From an uncultured Roseovarius sp. (GTDB lineage: Bacteria; Pseudomonadota; Alphaproteobacteria; Rhodobacterales; Rhodobacteraceae), in contig NZ_CANLER010000003.1 of the NCBI RefSeq assembly GCF_947489715.1, forward strand, positions 62,001 through 126,000: a stretch of 64,000 nucleotides of DNA, in the 5' to 3' direction. Below, piece by piece: positions 1 to 9,034 of the stretch. The first letter of the stretch is position 1, and each line of letters opens with the position of its first letter. Position numbers and translations under genes: made by a program. The notes beneath the pieces are model-generated. The model made no database searches and had not been told where the DNA came from. It saw nothing but the letters and a program-made list of their open reading frames with translations.

Positions 1-178
1 GAGCCCAGGGGGCCGCGCCCGTCGCCCAAAAAGCCTGCGCCGTTGCATCAACCAACTCATGCTGTTGAGCCAGTTATGCCTGTCGGAATGATGCCACAGC
101 GATTAGTGCAGCAAATGCAACGCCTACCAATTTCCACCACTCACGAATTAGATCAATCGAAATCTGGAGGTTAAGCTG

Positions 179-1423
179 ATGACAATGACGACTGGGTTTT
201 TAGGAAGACGAGACTTCCTGAAGACAGGTGCGACGTTTCTGACGGCGAGTTCCGCTGCACTGGCGGCGACAGGCTCTAGTGCAGCGCCGGAATTTCCCGA
301 TAATATGCTCTATCCAGGTGTGGAGGATGAAGCTTACGGCAGCCCGTCACCCTACGAGTCCGACGTCGTACGCAAAATTTTTCCCCAAAACGAAAAATCG
401 ACCCTGACGGCATCGTTCACGCCGCTGCATGTCCCAAAAGGTATCATCACGCCATCAGGGCTTCATTTCGGCGCTCACCATTCGGGTGTGGCCGAGGTTG
501 ACCCGGAAACCCATGAATTATTTATACACGGCATGACGGATCGGCCGCTGAAATTCACCGCGCGCGACCTCATGCGATACCCCCTGTCCGGAGGGATCAA
601 CTTCCTCGAATGCGGGGGAAATAGTGCACCGCAAGGCTATCACCGCGAAGCGCAGCAAATGCCGATGCAATATCTTCATGGGCTTGTGTCAGGATCTGAA
701 TGGATCGGTGTTCCGGTCAGGCTGCTGCTGCAGGAGGCAGGCCTGGGCCCGCGCGCCAAGTGGGTCATCGCCGAAGGTGCCGACGCCGGTTCCCTTGCGC
801 GCAGCATCCCGCTGCAAAAGCTGATGGATGATGCCATTATAGCGCTCTATCAAAACGGTGAGCGGCTAAGGCCTGCGCAGGGTTATCCCATGCGTCTGTT
901 CCTGCCGGGCTGGGAAGGGAACACCAGCGTCAAGTGGCTCAGACGCCTCGAGGTTACCGACCGGCCCGCCTACACCCGTGAGGAAAGCCGCCACTATTCC
1001 GAAACCCTGGCTGATGGCTCGATCGAAGGCTTCAGCATGTATATGGGGGTCAAATCGGTGATCACCCATCCGTCGGCAGGACAGGCCCTGCCGGACAAGG
1101 GATACTACCAGGTGCACGGATTGGCGTGGTCGGGATTTGGGAAAATCTCCAAGGTCGAAGTATCCGACGACGGGGGCGAGAATTGGGTGCCCGCCAATAT
1201 TGAAGGGCCGGTTCTGAGCAAATCACTGACGCGCTTTACCTTGCCCTGGCACTGGGACGGTAAACCGGTCCGCCTGAAAAGCCGCGCCATCGACGAACAG
1301 GGCAATGTTCAGCCAACTCATGAGGCCTGGAAAAGCAGGTATTTCGAGGGAAGCCGCAATCATTACAACGCAATCCAGACCTGGTTCATCGATGCACAGG
1401 GAGCCATCTCAAATGTCTTCTAG
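179..1423 (+). CDS. soxC: SoxC-type sulfite/sulfane dehydrogenase, molybdopterin oxidoreductase with Tat signal
   Basis: RRDFLKTGATFL Tat-like N-terminus; FLECGGNS and molybdopterin/dimerisation domain sequence as in the SoxC/sulfite oxidase family. Confidence 0.9.
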   Translation: MTMTTGFLGRRDFLKTGATFLTASSAALAATGSSAAPEFPDNMLYPGVEDEAYGSPSPYESDVVRKIFPQNEKSTLTASFTPLHVPKGIITPSGLHFGAHHSGVAEVDPETHELFIHGMTDRPLKFTARDLMRYPLSGGINFLECGGNSAPQGYHREAQQMPMQYLHGLVSGSEWIGVPVRLLLQEAGLGPRAKWVIAEGADAGSLARSIPLQKLMDDAIIALYQNGERLRPAQGYPMRLFLPGWEGNTSVKWLRRLEVTDRPAYTREESRHYSETLADGSIEGFSMYMGVKSVITHPSAGQALPDKGYYQVHGLAWSGFGKISKVEVSDDGGENWVPANIEGPVLSKSLTRFTLPWHWDGKPVRLKSRAIDEQGNVQPTHEAWKSRYFEGSRNHYNAIQTWFIDAQGAISNVF

Positions 1424-1958
1424 GAAACAAATCTTACACGTGATCGCCATTGGATTTCTCGCGGCAAACAGGGTCGCTGCTGAAGATACGCCGGCCCTGG
1501 GACAAACCATCCCGATAGAAGAACTGGCAGGCCTCAGCACAACGGTCTACCCAGACGGTGAAGGGCTGCCGCCGGGCAGCGGCACAGTTCAGGCAGGCAA
1601 GGTTGTCTACGAGGATCAGTGCTCGGTCTGCCACGGTGCAAACGGGGAAGGTAACATGAACATGTACATCCCGATCCTTGCAGGCACGGGCAAACCCGAC
1701 CACGGCTTTCACTGGTCGACGGGCCATTCCTGGCCCTATGCGACAAGCCTCTTCGAATACATTCGCACCGCCATGCCCCCTTTCAATCCCAAGGAGCTAA
1801 GTACAGAAGAGGTCTATGCGGTCACCGCATACATTCTCCACATGAATGGATTCCTGCCAGAAGACGGAGAAGTGGGCAAGAGCACGCTTCCGGACATCAG
1901 GATGCCTTCACAGGATTATACCAGCAGCAAATGGGAGAAAGAGGAAAGCCAGTACTGA
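1413..1958 (+). CDS. c-type cytochrome, SoxD-like monohaem partner of SoxC
   Basis: CSVCH (CxxCH) haem motif, signal-like N-terminus, start overlaps the soxC 3' end; the ORF-track start at 1305 is probably too early. Confidence 0.8.
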   Translation: MSSRKQILHVIAIGFLAANRVAAEDTPALGQTIPIEELAGLSTTVYPDGEGLPPGSGTVQAGKVVYEDQCSVCHGANGEGNMNMYIPILAGTGKPDHGFHWSTGHSWPYATSLFEYIRTAMPPFNPKELSTEEVYAVTAYILHMNGFLPEDGEVGKSTLPDIRMPSQDYTSSKWEKEESQY

Positions 1959-2032
1959 TCCTGGCATCAAAATGACGGATCACCGTCGCCTCGGACACTT
2001 CTACGTTTTCAACCAATTTAGGAGGCACCTTC

Positions 2033-2776
2033 ATGCTTGAAGGTAAAACAGCTCTTGTCACAGGCGGGTCCAGCGGCATTGGCTTTGCATCAGCCAAGAT
2101 GCTGAAAGACAATGGCGCGCGTGTCGCAATCACCGGAACAAACACCGAGAAACTCCACTCTGCCCGAAAGATGCTAGGCGATGGCACCATCGCGATCCAG
2201 GCGGATGTCAGCAAACTGGATGATCTGGACCGGATGCAATCCGAGTTGCGGCAGGCCTTTGGCAAGCTGGATATCTTCTTTGCCAACGCGGGCGTTGCCT
2301 TCAACACGCCACTCGGGAAAACTGATGAAGCGATGTATTACCGGATGATGGATGTGAACGTGAAAGGCACATTCTTTTCGATCCAGTCCGTCCTCCCACT
2401 GATGCCCGAAGGGGCCTCAATCATCCTGAATACGTCATGGCTGAACCAGATCGGAACACCAAACAAAGCGTTGCTGTCGGCTTCAAAAGCAGCGGTACGT
2501 TCTTTTGCGCGTGTCATGTCGGCTGAGCTCTTGGATCGAGGCATTCGTGTGAACTGCGTAAGTCCAGGCACTATCGAGACACCGATACATCGTGGACCAA
2601 ATGAATCCGACGAACACTTTTGCGCCTATGTAGAGCGGGTTGGACAACAAGTGCCAGTGGGCCGCATGGGCAAGCCGGAGGATATCGCGGCCGCGGTTCT
2701 GTTTCTGGCAAGCGATGCGTCCAGCTACATGCTGGGCGCTGAAATGGTCATCGACGGCGGCCGCGCTGAACTCTGA
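2033..2776 (+). CDS. SDR family oxidoreductase
   Basis: TGGSSGIG cofactor motif, SASKAA region, AEMVIDGG C-terminus; AGGAGG RBS upstream. Confidence 0.9.
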   Translation: MLEGKTALVTGGSSGIGFASAKMLKDNGARVAITGTNTEKLHSARKMLGDGTIAIQADVSKLDDLDRMQSELRQAFGKLDIFFANAGVAFNTPLGKTDEAMYYRMMDVNVKGTFFSIQSVLPLMPEGASIILNTSWLNQIGTPNKALLSASKAAVRSFARVMSAELLDRGIRVNCVSPGTIETPIHRGPNESDEHFCAYVERVGQQVPVGRMGKPEDIAAAVLFLASDASSYMLGAEMVIDGGRAEL

Positions 2777-2837
2777 ATTGCCGCCGGACAGCTCAGGAAT
2801 AATAAAAAAGCGCGAACAATCTTGAAATGGCGGGACC

Positions 2838-3191
2838 ATGACGAGCACCATTCTATATCTTCTGAGATCCGATTTTATCGACGCCCGAGCGGGCAACACA
2901 GCGTTCTATTGCCCCCAATGCCTTTTGGTCGAAGGGTTTTTGTCAGTCTTCCCGCATGTTCGCCAGAACCTCGATATACGATACGTTGATTTTGATCGGC
3001 CACGGGGCGACATGACAAGATATGTCAGTGACAATCAGTCCTGCCCTCAACTCGTATTCCCCGATGGCGATGACAGGCATTCTGTTGGGCACAGCACGTC
3101 CGGGATATCTCCCGCACGCCGGATCGAAAATGTGCAACACATTCTCGTCTATCTTGTAATGCGTTTCGATCTGCCCCAACCGCATCCCTAG
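2838..3191 (+). CDS. DUF3088-like thioredoxin-fold protein
   Basis: N-terminal ...YCPQC motif and overall resemblance to the DUF3088 family. Confidence 0.55.
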   Translation: MTSTILYLLRSDFIDARAGNTAFYCPQCLLVEGFLSVFPHVRQNLDIRYVDFDRPRGDMTRYVSDNQSCPQLVFPDGDDRHSVGHSTSGISPARRIENVQHILVYLVMRFDLPQPHP

Positions 3192-3308
3192 GACACGACC
3201 CCTTACTCCCGTCCCTATTTGGGGTCATGGCGTTGGTGACGACCAAAGCCAATGCCAATGCCAGAGCGTGGTCCGGCCAAATTTCAAATTATGAGATATC
3301 TTCTTTAC

Positions 3309-3320
3309 AAAACTAGTTTT
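3309..3320. promoter_or_regulatory. Perfect 12-bp palindrome AAAACTAGTTTT upstream of arsR-family gene
   Basis: direct reading of sequence. Confidence 0.5.
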
Positions 3321-3329
3321 ATAGTTATA

Positions 3330-3348
3330 TTGTTGACTATGTCAACAA
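3330..3348. promoter_or_regulatory. Perfect inverted repeat TTGTTGAC-TAT-GTCAACAA spanning the proposed arsR start codon
   Basis: 8-bp arms, 3-nt spacer, overlaps ATG at 3339. Confidence 0.55.
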
Positions 3349-3656
3349 AAACACAAGAATCACGTGCTCTCGCAGCTTTAGGCCATGATGCCCGGCTTGC
3401 CATTTTCCGACTGTTGGTACGGAAAGGGTATGATGGTTTGCGCGTGGGCGAAATCGGTCAGCTTTTGGATCTGGCACCTTCAACCTTGGCACATCATCTC
3501 GCAGCGCTGGTAGACGCGGGGCTTGTGGTGCAGGAAAAGCAAGGTCGCGAAGTGTTCAACAAGGCGGATTTCACGGTGATGCATCACCTCGTGACGTTTC
3601 TGACATCAGAATGCTGCGAGGGACTTCCCGCTGCAGCAAAGGAGGATGCAGCATGA
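3339..3656 (+). CDS. ArsR/SmtB-family HTH transcriptional regulator
   Basis: winged-helix signature (LAPSTLAHHLAALVDAGLV), C-terminal SECC cysteine pair; start trimmed from 3252. Confidence 0.85.
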   Translation: MSTKTQESRALAALGHDARLAIFRLLVRKGYDGLRVGEIGQLLDLAPSTLAHHLAALVDAGLVVQEKQGREVFNKADFTVMHHLVTFLTSECCEGLPAAAKEDAA

Positions 3657-3711
3657 TACAGTGTATGCATTTTTCTTAACCCTAAACAACTATTAAACTG
3701 GATAATTAGTT

Positions 3712-4761
3712 ATGGCTAGCACCTCAGAACACCTGCCGCGGCGCCGGGATGCGCTCCGCCAGTTTCTCAGTGATCAGCGCGTGTGGCTCATCTCCGCGCT
3801 GATCCTTGCAGCGCTTGCGATCTTCGATACGTCGCAGGCCGTCGAAAGCACCAACTTCGCAGTGGCTGCGCTCCTGCACGTAGCGCCCTATCTCATGTTC
3901 TCAATCGGCGTTGCCGCCTGGGCCGGAGCAACAGGCGCAGACAACCTGATAGCCAAAGCGTTCACGGGCGCCCCGTTGGTGATGATCCTTCTGGGTGCCA
4001 TCGCAGGCGGCCTGTCGCCGTTTTGTTCCTGCGGCGTGATCCCATTGATCGCCGCACTGCTGGCAATGGGCGTGCCCTTGTCAGCCGTCATGGCGTTCTG
4101 GCTCGCCTCTCCCATCATGGACCCGTCCATGTTCTTTCTGACCGCGGGCGTTTTGGGGGCGAAATTTGCAATCGCCAAAACCATCGCAGCGGTGGGGCTG
4201 GGCGTCTTCGGCGGCACCGTTGTCCATTTGCTGAGCCGGGGTGGCGCGTTGAGCGATCCGCTGCGTGACGGCGTTGGCAACGGCGGCTGTGGCGGGTCCA
4301 AAGTGCGCGCCCCGAAACCGGTTATGTGGAAATTCTGGACCGATGGCGAACGACGCACAAAGTTTGCCAAGACGGCTTGGAGCACGACACTTTTTCTCGC
4401 AAAATGGCTGTTCCTGGCCTTCCTTCTGGAAAGCCTGATGCTGGCCTGGATCCCTGCGGAAACGGTGACCAAAGCCCTCGGTGGCACCGGTGTGATACCG
4501 ATTATCACGGCAACTCTCGTCGGCGTTCCGGCTTACCTGAATGGCTACGCAGCGCTGCCGCTGGTCGGTGGTCTTATCGAACAGGGTATGGCACCGGGTG
4601 CTGGGCTGGCCTTCTTGGTGGCCGGTGGCGTCACCTCGATCCCTGCGGCCATGGCCGTGTGGGCATTGGCAAAGCCCAGGGTTTTTGTGCTTTACCTTGG
4701 GCTGTCTCTGAGCGGGGCATTTGCCGTCGGCATGCTCTTCCAGCTCTGGCAGTCAATCTAA
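3712..4761 (+). CDS. ArsP/DUF318-type permease
   Basis: FCSCGVIPL motif, multiple TM segments, downstream of ArsR regulator. Confidence 0.8.
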   Translation: MASTSEHLPRRRDALRQFLSDQRVWLISALILAALAIFDTSQAVESTNFAVAALLHVAPYLMFSIGVAAWAGATGADNLIAKAFTGAPLVMILLGAIAGGLSPFCSCGVIPLIAALLAMGVPLSAVMAFWLASPIMDPSMFFLTAGVLGAKFAIAKTIAAVGLGVFGGTVVHLLSRGGALSDPLRDGVGNGGCGGSKVRAPKPVMWKFWTDGERRTKFAKTAWSTTLFLAKWLFLAFLLESLMLAWIPAETVTKALGGTGVIPIITATLVGVPAYLNGYAALPLVGGLIEQGMAPGAGLAFLVAGGVTSIPAAMAVWALAKPRVFVLYLGLSLSGAFAVGMLFQLWQSI

Positions 4762-4769
4762 CAGACCAA

Positions 4770-4800
4770 ACGGCCCGGGCACTGAATGTGTCCGGGCCGT
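4770..4800 (+). terminator. Strong hairpin ACGGCCCGG...CCGGGCCGT after permease (no T-run)
   Basis: perfect 9-bp stem with 13-nt loop. Confidence 0.55.
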
Positions 4801-4854
4801 ATCAGGCTTCAAAGTCAGAGTCGTTCTAACCTCTGCAAATCACGGAGGATAATA

Positions 4855-5035
4855 ATGACATTTTCATCGGATTTCTTGGGTGGGCATGATTACCTCAAAA
4901 CAAATGCAACATTCCTAACAGAGATCTCGGTCGCCTTGGCTGTTACAAAGCTTCAGCTGCACCGAAAATGCATAACAAAATGCTCTATGCTGCGCGCGAT
5001 CTGCTCCCAATGTGTACGGAATGAAGTAGGAGATC
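4855..5035 (+). pseudogene. Decayed 5' fragment of a second soxC-like gene
   Basis: MTFSSDFLGGHDYLKTNATFLTEISVALAV aligns with SoxC MTMTTGFLGRRDFLKTGATFLTASSAALAA; after a frame change ASAAPKMHNKMLYA matches the SoxC SSAAPEFPDNMLYP region. Confidence 0.75.
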
Positions 5036-5412
5036 TGACTGCTAGCTGATGCCTCGCCAATGACCAGAAAACCGTCCGCCCTAACGGGGTTCGGAATTGG
5101 CCAGGTGCTAGATGCATCAATGTCCGCTCCGGCGACTTGCATTGCATCGCAGTAGTTGGCGTACCGCGCCTGCCAAGCAGTGCTGCATCAGCAAACATTG
5201 GTTGAGTGAGCGATGGCAAATTCCGGCCCCTTGCCCTTCGGCTCAAGTTCGATAAGAGGCGAGAATTCTAGAACCGGCCGTTCGCTTCATGCGCGGCAAA
5301 ATTGCGGTTTGAGCCCAAATTCACTGATGCTGCGCCACGTATGAACGCCACCTCATCCGCTTTGGGCCGCAGATATCCATGGAGTGATTGGCCGTATTGT
5401 CGAGTGCGTTGC

Positions 5413-5790
5413 CTATTTAGGCAACATGAAGAATTCTTCGCGGACGATTTTGTCTCCTTCGACGGTATAAACTGCAACCTCCCGCAGTGTCATCTTGCGA
5501 CCTGTCGCCTTCTGAGTCACCTCCGCCTCGAAGCGCACTCCAAATCGGTTGGGCGGGTGAACATAGGGCCCGTCCGCCTTGAGCGAATGAATGTCGTGTG
5601 TTGCCGCCCAATCTCCACGTTTTGCCTTGATCGCACCGCGACCCTTGGCGATCCGCACATCGCGCCCGGGTGGCACAACTGCCTCAACCGACTCTGCGTT
5701 TTCGGCATAGCTCTGGTCAACATGCTCAATTCCGCGACCATCCCGCATTGCCTGAACGAATTCCTGACCGAATTTGACAAGGTCTTCCAT
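5413..5790 (-). CDS. NTF2/SnoaL-like domain protein
   Basis: small alpha+beta cone-type sequence (VTQKATGRKMTLREVAVYTVEGDKIVREEFFM); start trimmed to ATG at 5790. Confidence 0.65.
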   Translation of the reverse strand: MEDLVKFGQEFVQAMRDGRGIEHVDQSYAENAESVEAVVPPGRDVRIAKGRGAIKAKRGDWAATHDIHSLKADGPYVHPPNRFGVRFEAEVTQKATGRKMTLREVAVYTVEGDKIVREEFFMLPK

Positions 5791-6044
5791 ACGAGCCCTC
5801 CTTTGCATTGCCAACAAGTGTAGCTCGGCTTTCGGATGCCTGACTTGACCAGGATCAAGATTCTCGACTGCTCGTTGCCCTCGCAACACTCTGCTAGTGC
5901 TCGCAAGCGAGTGCATTTATCAGCCGATGTCGCTGCGCTGCGCATAAACGACCGTTTCGAGAGGCTGCGAAGCAGCGTCTATCTGAGCCTGTCTTAGCCC
6001 CGTAAAACTGTGCCACTATTTGTGTGTCACAGGAGGGATTGGAG

Positions 6045-6332
6045 ATGGCTCGAAAGCGGTATTCAGATGAGGACGCGCTGAGGCTGTAGCGTGAGATAGA
6101 CGTGCATCTGCATGATGGTTTGGATGTTGTGAGCGCGTGCCGCAAGGCAGGGATTTCGGACAAGACTTATTACTATTGGCGCAAGAAGTTTGGCGGCATG
6201 GGGCGACCTCAATTGACGGAGATGAGAGCGCTGCAAAAGGAGAATGATCGGCTGAAGAAGATTGTCGCTGACTTGCAACTCGACAAGGTGATCCTGAAGG
6301 AGAGCCTGGATCATTTAAAGCCGAAGGCCTGA
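6045..6332 (+). pseudogene. IS3 orfA (HTH_21-like), interrupted by in-frame TAG at 6087-6089
   Basis: MARKRYSDEDALRL*REIDVHLHDGLDVVSACRKAGISDKTYYYWRKKFGG in one frame. Confidence 0.8.
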
Positions 6333-7185
6333 CGCGGGAACAGCTTCGTCAGGCTGTCATTCACACCCGGCAAAAACTGGATACATCCGAGCGCCGGACC
6401 TGCGCGGTGCTTGGCGTGGCGCGATCCAGTCTGAGATACCAACCCAAGCTAGCAAATGATGATGCATTGCGCCTAGCGATGATCCGTCTGGCCAAGCAAT
6501 ATGGTTGGTATGGCTACCGGAAGGTGACCGCGCTGTTGCGGATGGAAGGCTGGCAAGTCAATCACAAGAAGGTCGAACGTTTGTGGGGCGAAGAAGGCCT
6601 GCAACTTCCCCATCGCCATAAGAAACGACGGCGGCTTTATCACCAAGACAGCTCTGTCATTAGGCTGCGTCCGACGCACCCCAACCACATTTGGGCCATC
6701 GACTTTGTGCATGACAAGTTGAGCAACGGGCGCAGCTACAAATGCTGACAGTGCTGGATGAGTACACCCGCGAAGCACTTTGCGTGGCTGTCAGGCCCAG
6801 GATGAACGCAAATGATGTTTTAGACGCATTGCACCCGCTGCTCATGAAGCACGGCAAGCCGGAATTCATCCGGTCTGATAACGGCCCCGAGTTCATAGCT
6901 GCGCATCTGCAGGATTGGTTGAAGAAGGTCGGCATCCAGCCAATGCAAATCTATCCAGGCTCGCCTTGGGAGAACGGATACAACGAGCGATTCAACGGAA
7001 CCTTAAGACGAGAAGTGCTGAATGCCGAGTGGTTCCACAGCACGAAACAGGCGCAGGTCGCCATCAATGTTTGGCTCAGGCAATACAACCGGGTCAGACC
7101 TCACCACGCATTAAACATGCGTCCACCAGTACCTGAAACCTTATTAGAGAAACCTCAAATCAGTGGTACCGAAACAGGGGGCTAG
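6328..7185 (+). pseudogene. IS3 orfB integrase/transposase with 1-bp deletion near 6742
   Basis: HIWAIDFVHDKLSNGRSYK | MLTVLDEYTREALCV...IRSDNGPEF...NGYNERFNGTLRRE split over two frames. Confidence 0.85.
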
Positions 7186-7553
7186 ACACCGTATCGAATT
7201 GTTCCACCTGTGCTGCTTTTCGCTGCTATAACTTCGAGCGCAAAGCGGACTTTACAACTTAGAAGCCGGACGTCCGTTTCGTCCGCAGAGTCGTCGTTGG
7301 GACAGATTTTGCCTGACTGATTGCGTCGGATGACAGCTCAGATTCCTTTGCTGACGTGATGACAAGGGTGAGCGCCGGACCGTGGGATTGCGCGGCAAGA
7401 TATCAGCGTGGCCATTAACACACGCCAAGCCCCTCTTTCATCATCAAAGATTGCCGCAAGAAAGCTAGGTTTCGCCTAAAGGCACTTTGGTGTGTTCATG
7501 CTAAAGGTCCGTCAGGCCAACATCTTTGATCATACGCAGAAGGGTTTTAGTTA

Positions 7554-7977
7554 ATGCATCCTACCGAAAAGACCGTCCGCCAGTTTCATGAATCTTGGGA
7601 TGTGCGCGACCCGGACCGAGGTGCGGAAGTAATCGCGGATGATTGCGACTTCGAAGATATTGCTCGCGGCGAAAAACTTCCCGGGAAGGACGCTTATAAA
7701 GAGGATTACTTTCGCTGGCGCGAAGCGTTTCCGGATGGGCTTTGCAAGGTTGAGAACGTCATGGTTAGCCAATGCGGAGAATGGGCTACGGTGGAGTTTC
7801 GCAACACCGGCACACACAGGGACACTTCGATCAAGCCTTGGGGATTTCCCAGCCACAGGCAAACGAGCCGAGGTTCGGTACTGCTCGGTGATGCGCGTCA
7901 AGGATGGGATGGTGGTCGAGGGGCGTGACTATTACGACAGCGCCACAATCGCGCGGCAGTTGGGTCTGGTTGATTAA
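7554..7977 (+). pseudogene. SnoaL/NTF2-like (ester cyclase-like) gene, frameshifted within a CA run near 7812-7818
   Basis: frame 1 ...VEFRNTGTH then frame 2 TGTLRSSLGDFPATGKRAEVRYCSVMRVKDGMVVEGRDYYDSATIARQLGLVD. Confidence 0.7.
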
Positions 7978-8067
7978 GGCGATCCGCAAATGAAAAAATC
8001 ACGCTGCTATTCGTCTCACGATAGCTCCCTACAAAAGTCTGATCTGCCAGGAACCTTCGTCTTGAGA

Positions 8068-8526
8068 CTAAGACGAGTCTTGCAGGCGTTTCCTTAGCAG
8101 TCCGACGACCTCTTGCGCGGTCGCGATATCATCTGACGACAGGCCTTTGGAAAGATCATTCACCCATGGAACCTGCAACGCTATCGCCGCATCGAACAGT
8201 TTTTGACCTTTCGGTGTGAGTACAACAAGTTGCGCGCGTTTGTGATGCGGGTTTGGCTGGAACTCGACAATGCTTTCTTTTTCCAGCTCATTCACGATGC
8301 GTTGAACGCCCTGCCGATGAACCCCCATCGTGCGCGCATGCCACGCCACCGATTCCGGTCGGTCTGCATAGGCGATGGCACCAAGGATCTGCCAGCGCGC
8401 ACTGGTCAATCCAAGATCGGCAACCAGCCGATCACCGGCAAGCTGTAACCGGCCATTCAGTCGAAACACATCCAGAATAAGCGCTGTCACCGCCTCTCCG
8501 GCCTCCGTCCATTTTTCATCTGTCAT
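8068..8526 (-). CDS. MarR-family transcriptional regulator
   Basis: winged helix (MGVHRQGVQRIVNELEKESIVEFQPNPHHKRAQLVVLTPKGQ). Confidence 0.9.
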   Translation of the reverse strand: MTDEKWTEAGEAVTALILDVFRLNGRLQLAGDRLVADLGLTSARWQILGAIAYADRPESVAWHARTMGVHRQGVQRIVNELEKESIVEFQPNPHHKRAQLVVLTPKGQKLFDAAIALQVPWVNDLSKGLSSDDIATAQEVVGLLRKRLQDSS

Positions 8527-8543
8527 TTCTGGTTGATATTAAG

Positions 8544-8561
8544 TTGACAATACATTGTCAA
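8544..8561. promoter_or_regulatory. Perfect inverted repeat TTGACAAT-AC-ATTGTCAA in the MarR/monooxygenase divergent promoter; partial site TTGACAACATGAC at 8581
   Basis: direct reading; position typical of a MarR operator. Confidence 0.7.
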
Positions 8562-8626
8562 TATGATTAACCGATCATAATTGACAACATGACACCAATT
8601 AAACACCCACTCACGGAGCAATACAG

Positions 8627-8995
8627 ATGGTCAAGTTCGAACCCCTCGATCCAAAATTTCCAATTGAACAGCAGCTGGGCGTCGAGGCCGGGCCCGTTGT
8701 TCTGGTCAACCTGTTCACGATTGACCCGGCGGATCACGACGCGCTGATTGCGGCGTGGAAAGATGACGCGCTCTTCATGAAAAAGCAGCCGGGCTACATC
8801 AGCACGCAGATGCACAAAGCCATCGGCGATAGCGGCATGTACCTGAACTACGCCATCTGGGACTCGGTGGCCGACTTTCGCACGGCATTCTCGAACCCGG
8901 AGTTTCAGGAAGCGCTCAGCCATTACCCATCCAGCGCTGTCACCGCGCCGCATCTTTTCGAAAAGATCGCCGTATCAAACTGCTGCACAGCCTAA
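8627..8995 (+). CDS. Antibiotic biosynthesis monooxygenase (ABM) family protein
   Basis: VVLVNLFTIDPADHDALIAAWKDDALFMKKQPGYISTQMHKAIG; RBS upstream. Confidence 0.85.
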   Translation: MVKFEPLDPKFPIEQQLGVEAGPVVLVNLFTIDPADHDALIAAWKDDALFMKKQPGYISTQMHKAIGDSGMYLNYAIWDSVADFRTAFSNPEFQEALSHYPSSAVTAPHLFEKIAVSNCCTA

Positions 8996-9034
8996 CGGGG
9001 TCTTCTGCAACAAACCAAACTGGAGGGATCAACA

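Larger units (their letters stand above)
5990..7188 (+). mobile_element. Degenerate IS3-family insertion sequence
   Basis: imperfect terminal inverted repeats TGTCTTAGCCCC...ACTGTGCCACTATTTG (left) and TGTCTAGCCCCCTGTTTCGGTACCACTGATTTG (right, reverse complement); orfA HTH and orfB rve/DDE protein between them. Confidence 0.85.

Noticed and set aside
1-174. Open frame at the left edge ending TAA at 172-174
   Set aside because: Low-complexity basic/proline-rich translation, no start in the window and a competing frame also open; cannot tell which, if any, is coding
5102-5400. Short ORFs in the gap between the soxC relic and the SnoaL-like gene
   Set aside because: No coherent frame or family similarity; looks like degenerate DNA
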